Below, in pieces: positions 61,670-64,000 of a stretch of 64,000 bases of DNA. The position numbers were made by a program, and so were the translations under genes. Positions within the stretch are counted from its first letter, which is position 1. Every line of letters begins with the position of its first letter. Source of the stretch: Apteryx mantelli (Eukaryota > Chordata > Aves > Apterygiformes > Apterygidae); assembly GCF_036417845.1 (NCBI RefSeq), contig NC_089985.1:32012583-32076582 (forward strand). The letters run 5' to 3'. Under the pieces are notes generated by a model. It made no database searches. It was not told the origin of the DNA and saw nothing but the letters and a program-made list of their open reading frames with translations.

Positions 61670-62100
61670 GATAACTAAGAACATAAAAATGACTGCACTC
61701 TGTCACACTAAAGATCCCTTTAGCCCAGTATCCTGTCTGTCAGCTGCCAAAAGCAGATGCTTAGAGAAGACTATAAGAACAGCATAAGCAGTGTATAGTG
61801 TATATTGAGGAAATACCTCTCCCAGCCTCCAGTAATTTGTGGCTCACAGACTTCCGGAACTAGAGGTGATATTTGTTTTTAGTGCCCCCAGTGGATTTTT
61901 TCTTATGTGAATTTGTCCAATCAGTATTTGAAGCTATATATACTTTTAGCATCCATAACATCCTGTGGCTGAGTGCTGTTTTTGAACTTTCTACCTGCTT
62001 GTTTCATCCCTTGTCCATCAATTCTTGTGTTGGAAGAGGCAGTGAAAAAAAATTCCATGTTCTTCTGTGTGGCTTATCGTTTGGTAAGCCTTTATTTTAT
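61670..62100 (+). repeat. Old amniote interspersed repeat
   Basis: It opens with AAGAACATAAAAATGACTGC, followed by TTTAGCCCAGTATCCTGTCT near 61,721 and CTCCCAGCCTCCAGTAA near 61,819; later parts include CATAACATCCTGTGGC near 61,955. It appears related to the element at 54,600, though more of the 3' part is kept here. Confidence 0.6.
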
Positions 62101-62379
62101 CTACCAATCCCTTGCTCATGATTTTTCCAGAGGAGTTCTAGTTAGAAGCGACTCCATTGTTTTGATGGTCCATGTCATTTTCTTTGTACCTTTTACAGTT
62201 CTGTATCAGCTTGGAGATAGTGATGCAGGGATCAGAGGAAACAGGGTTTGGGGAACAATAATCAGGACTGGCTCTACAGTATTTTAGCATATGATCTTCT
62301 GTGAATTTATTTAGCGCATTAGATCTTATTCTTTGTTCTTCTAACATCTGCTTTTGTTGTCTGTCTGTCTGTCTCGCTC

Positions 62380-62960
62380 CCCCCCGCCCACTTGGCAATC
62401 CTTGAGAATTGAGCTGGTGCTTTCATGGAGCTGCCTATAATAACTCCACAATTGCTCTTATTCAGTGGTAATAGCTAGTTCAGAGTCTGTCATTGTGTAT
62501 ATAAATTTGGGATTTTTTTTTTTACACTGTACATCACTTTCTGTATTTATCTGCATTTAATCTTATCTGCTGTTTTACAGCCCACTTACACAGTATCATT
62601 AAAGTCTCCTTCAGATCTTTGGCCATTGCTTTTGCAACCTTGAATAACTTTAAACATTGTCAGCAAACTCTGTCACGTAAGTGTTGAGTTTCTTTGTTAG
62701 ATTTCACTTTAAAATATCTTAAAGGTATTGATCCTAGAATGGATCCTTGTGGAGTTCCACTGGTGATCCTTCTTTTTTGTGAAAAAGACCAGTTATTCCG
62801 ACCTTTTATTTCGTGTCTGTTAATCACTCATTAATTCACAGCAGAATTGTCTTTCTTATCTCACGACAATTTAGTTTCATTGGGCCTCTAATGTGGGGGT
62901 CTTTGTCAAACATAGCCCAGCTGGATTTCCATGAAGTATCAGCTTAATCATCATGTGCTT
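62380..62960 (-). repeat. Decayed CR1-like LINE fragment, antisense
   Basis: On the plus strand, GTCAGCAAACTCTGTCAC (near 62,659), GATCCTAGAATGGATCCTTG then TGGAGTTCCACTGGTGATCC (62,730-62,769) and GGTCTTTGTCAAACATAGCC (near 62,899) are in the order of reverse-complemented CR1 reverse-transcriptase sequence. Many frame breaks are seen. Confidence 0.75.
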
Positions 62961-63199
62961 GCTGACTACTTTGAAGGAGAAAAATGGAAGTTGAGGTGAA
63001 AATTATTGTTGCTTAGGAGGCATATTTTAATCATTAGATTGTTTCCATATCATGCTTATATAATTAGTTTAAGACAGAGTGATGTTTATTGTGAAAAACG
63101 CCAAATGGATCATAGTTTCTATTTGTCAGTTGCTTTTGTTACTTCCTACTTAAACTGAAAGATCAAAGTTCTTGTATAAAGGACTGTTCAGTATTTAGA

Positions 63200-63520
63200 A
63201 GATATGACTTGGGGGTTTATGATGGAAGCACCCAAGACCATGAATGGTATGGAGAGGGTAGATAGGGATCAGCAGCTGCTTGTTTCTTCTTATATTAGAG
63301 TGGGAGTCAGGCTTAAAAGGAGGTGGGTCTTCATGCAAAAGATAATAGGTGTGTGGAACTCCTTTTGCCAAAGAATGTTATGGATGCAAAAAGCATTCAG
63401 AGTGGAGGTACTTGGAGAAGGGCTCTGTTGAAGGTTACTGAGTAGTCTGAATTCAGCTGAGGAAATCTGAGCTGAAAATAACGAGCCTGGGCAAACTTGC
63501 CTGAACAGGGCAAACACATT
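63200..63520 (+). repeat. Old interspersed repeat, sense
   Basis: The stretch with ATGGAGAGGGTAGATAGGGA near 63,249, then CTTATATTAGAGTGGGAGTC and GTGTGTGGAACTCCTTTTGC near 63,350, matches a common amniote LINE-like repeat recalled from turtle and archosaur genomes. Overlapping short ORFs are remnants, not genes. Confidence 0.6.
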
Positions 63521-64000
63521 ATGCTTCCCTCTACTCATCCATAGGGGATGTTTGTGGCTATTCATATGGGCTTTTTTTCCAAGAGGAATGGCTGTTAGGC
63601 TGTCCCTAACAAAATTAAATCCTGCCTTCCTCTGAAAGCAGGGGGAGAGTAAACAGATCTGGGAAAAGCCTAAGTATTGTTGGAGGGTTAGGGGGATGGA
63701 GGTTGAGGGTCAAAAGAATAAAAACAGAGGATGCTGAGCAGAATATCCCCTAACAGCATTCACTGCTCTATGAAGGCATTCAGGGAACTGGTGGGTGCTG
63801 CCCAGTGGTGTTCTGCTCAGAGACATGACAGGATGACGGAACAAAAATAGACCCCATGGTTGTCAGCATTCCACCCTCACTTCTGTCAAGCTTCCTCTTC
63901 CTCTTGTTGTGGGTGACCAGGGCCAGGAGAAGATTAATGAGTAGGTTCTGTGACTTTATTTGACCTCCTAGGATAAAAAAGAGATGAAGGGAAGACAGTA

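Larger units (their letters stand above)
59101..64000 (+). other. MAST2: MAST2 intron 1 (continues past window)
   Basis: After the donor at 59,101 no further exon is recognised up to the window end. The stretch holds a T20 run and three old repeats. Confidence 0.65.

Overview
The window reads as a vertebrate, almost certainly bird, nuclear locus. It has small exons in long AT-rich introns, three CpG-island promoters, many decayed CR1-type LINE pieces, and an intact egg riboflavin-binding protein gene, a protein best known from birds and other egg-layers. The riboflavin-binding protein differs from the chicken protein (recalled, not searched) at many sites, so the species is probably a bird other than chicken. 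I cannot name it.

Layout, left to right. (1) About 1-9,094 appears to be the first intron of GPBP1L1 on the minus strand. This is inferred from gene order and from a 5' splice site in a CpG island; no coding exon is present. (2) A CpG island (about 8,160-10,310) looks like a bidirectional promoter with CCAAT, YY1-like and paired ZNF143-type motifs. (3) TMEM69 (+) has a hidden 15-codon first coding exon (10,585-10,629) and a large last exon (11,267-12,001), 259 aa in total. (4) IPP/KLHL27 (-), 22,756-15,790, has eight coding exons that join without any frame error into 584 aa (BTB, BACK, kelch). Its CpG island carries ten identical 21-bp tandem units, each holding an NRF1-like core. (5) About 23.2-34.4 kb is intergenic, with decayed CR1 pieces in both orientations. 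(6) The riboflavin-binding protein gene (-), 47,974-34,495, has five coding exons spread over 13.5 kb that join exactly into 238 aa with 18 cysteines. (7) About 48-58.2 kb is intergenic with an old interspersed repeat. (8) A CpG island at about 58.27-59.41 kb holds the first coding exon of MAST2 (+, 58,924-59,100, 59 codons). The rest of the window is MAST2 intron 1 with more old repeats.

The order GPBP1L1-TMEM69-IPP-MAST2 with these strands matches human 1p34 from memory. The riboflavin-binding protein gene sits where humans have no counterpart, between IPP and MAST2. The genes are functionally unrelated: a predicted membrane protein, a CUL3-type adaptor, a secreted vitamin carrier and a kinase.

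I found no evidence for an undescribed multi-gene system. The items most worth checking are the tandem NRF1-like array at the IPP promoter, two extra glycosylation sequons and an altered mature N-terminus in the riboflavin-binding protein, its unresolved 5' end, and a short upstream ORF in frame with MAST2.
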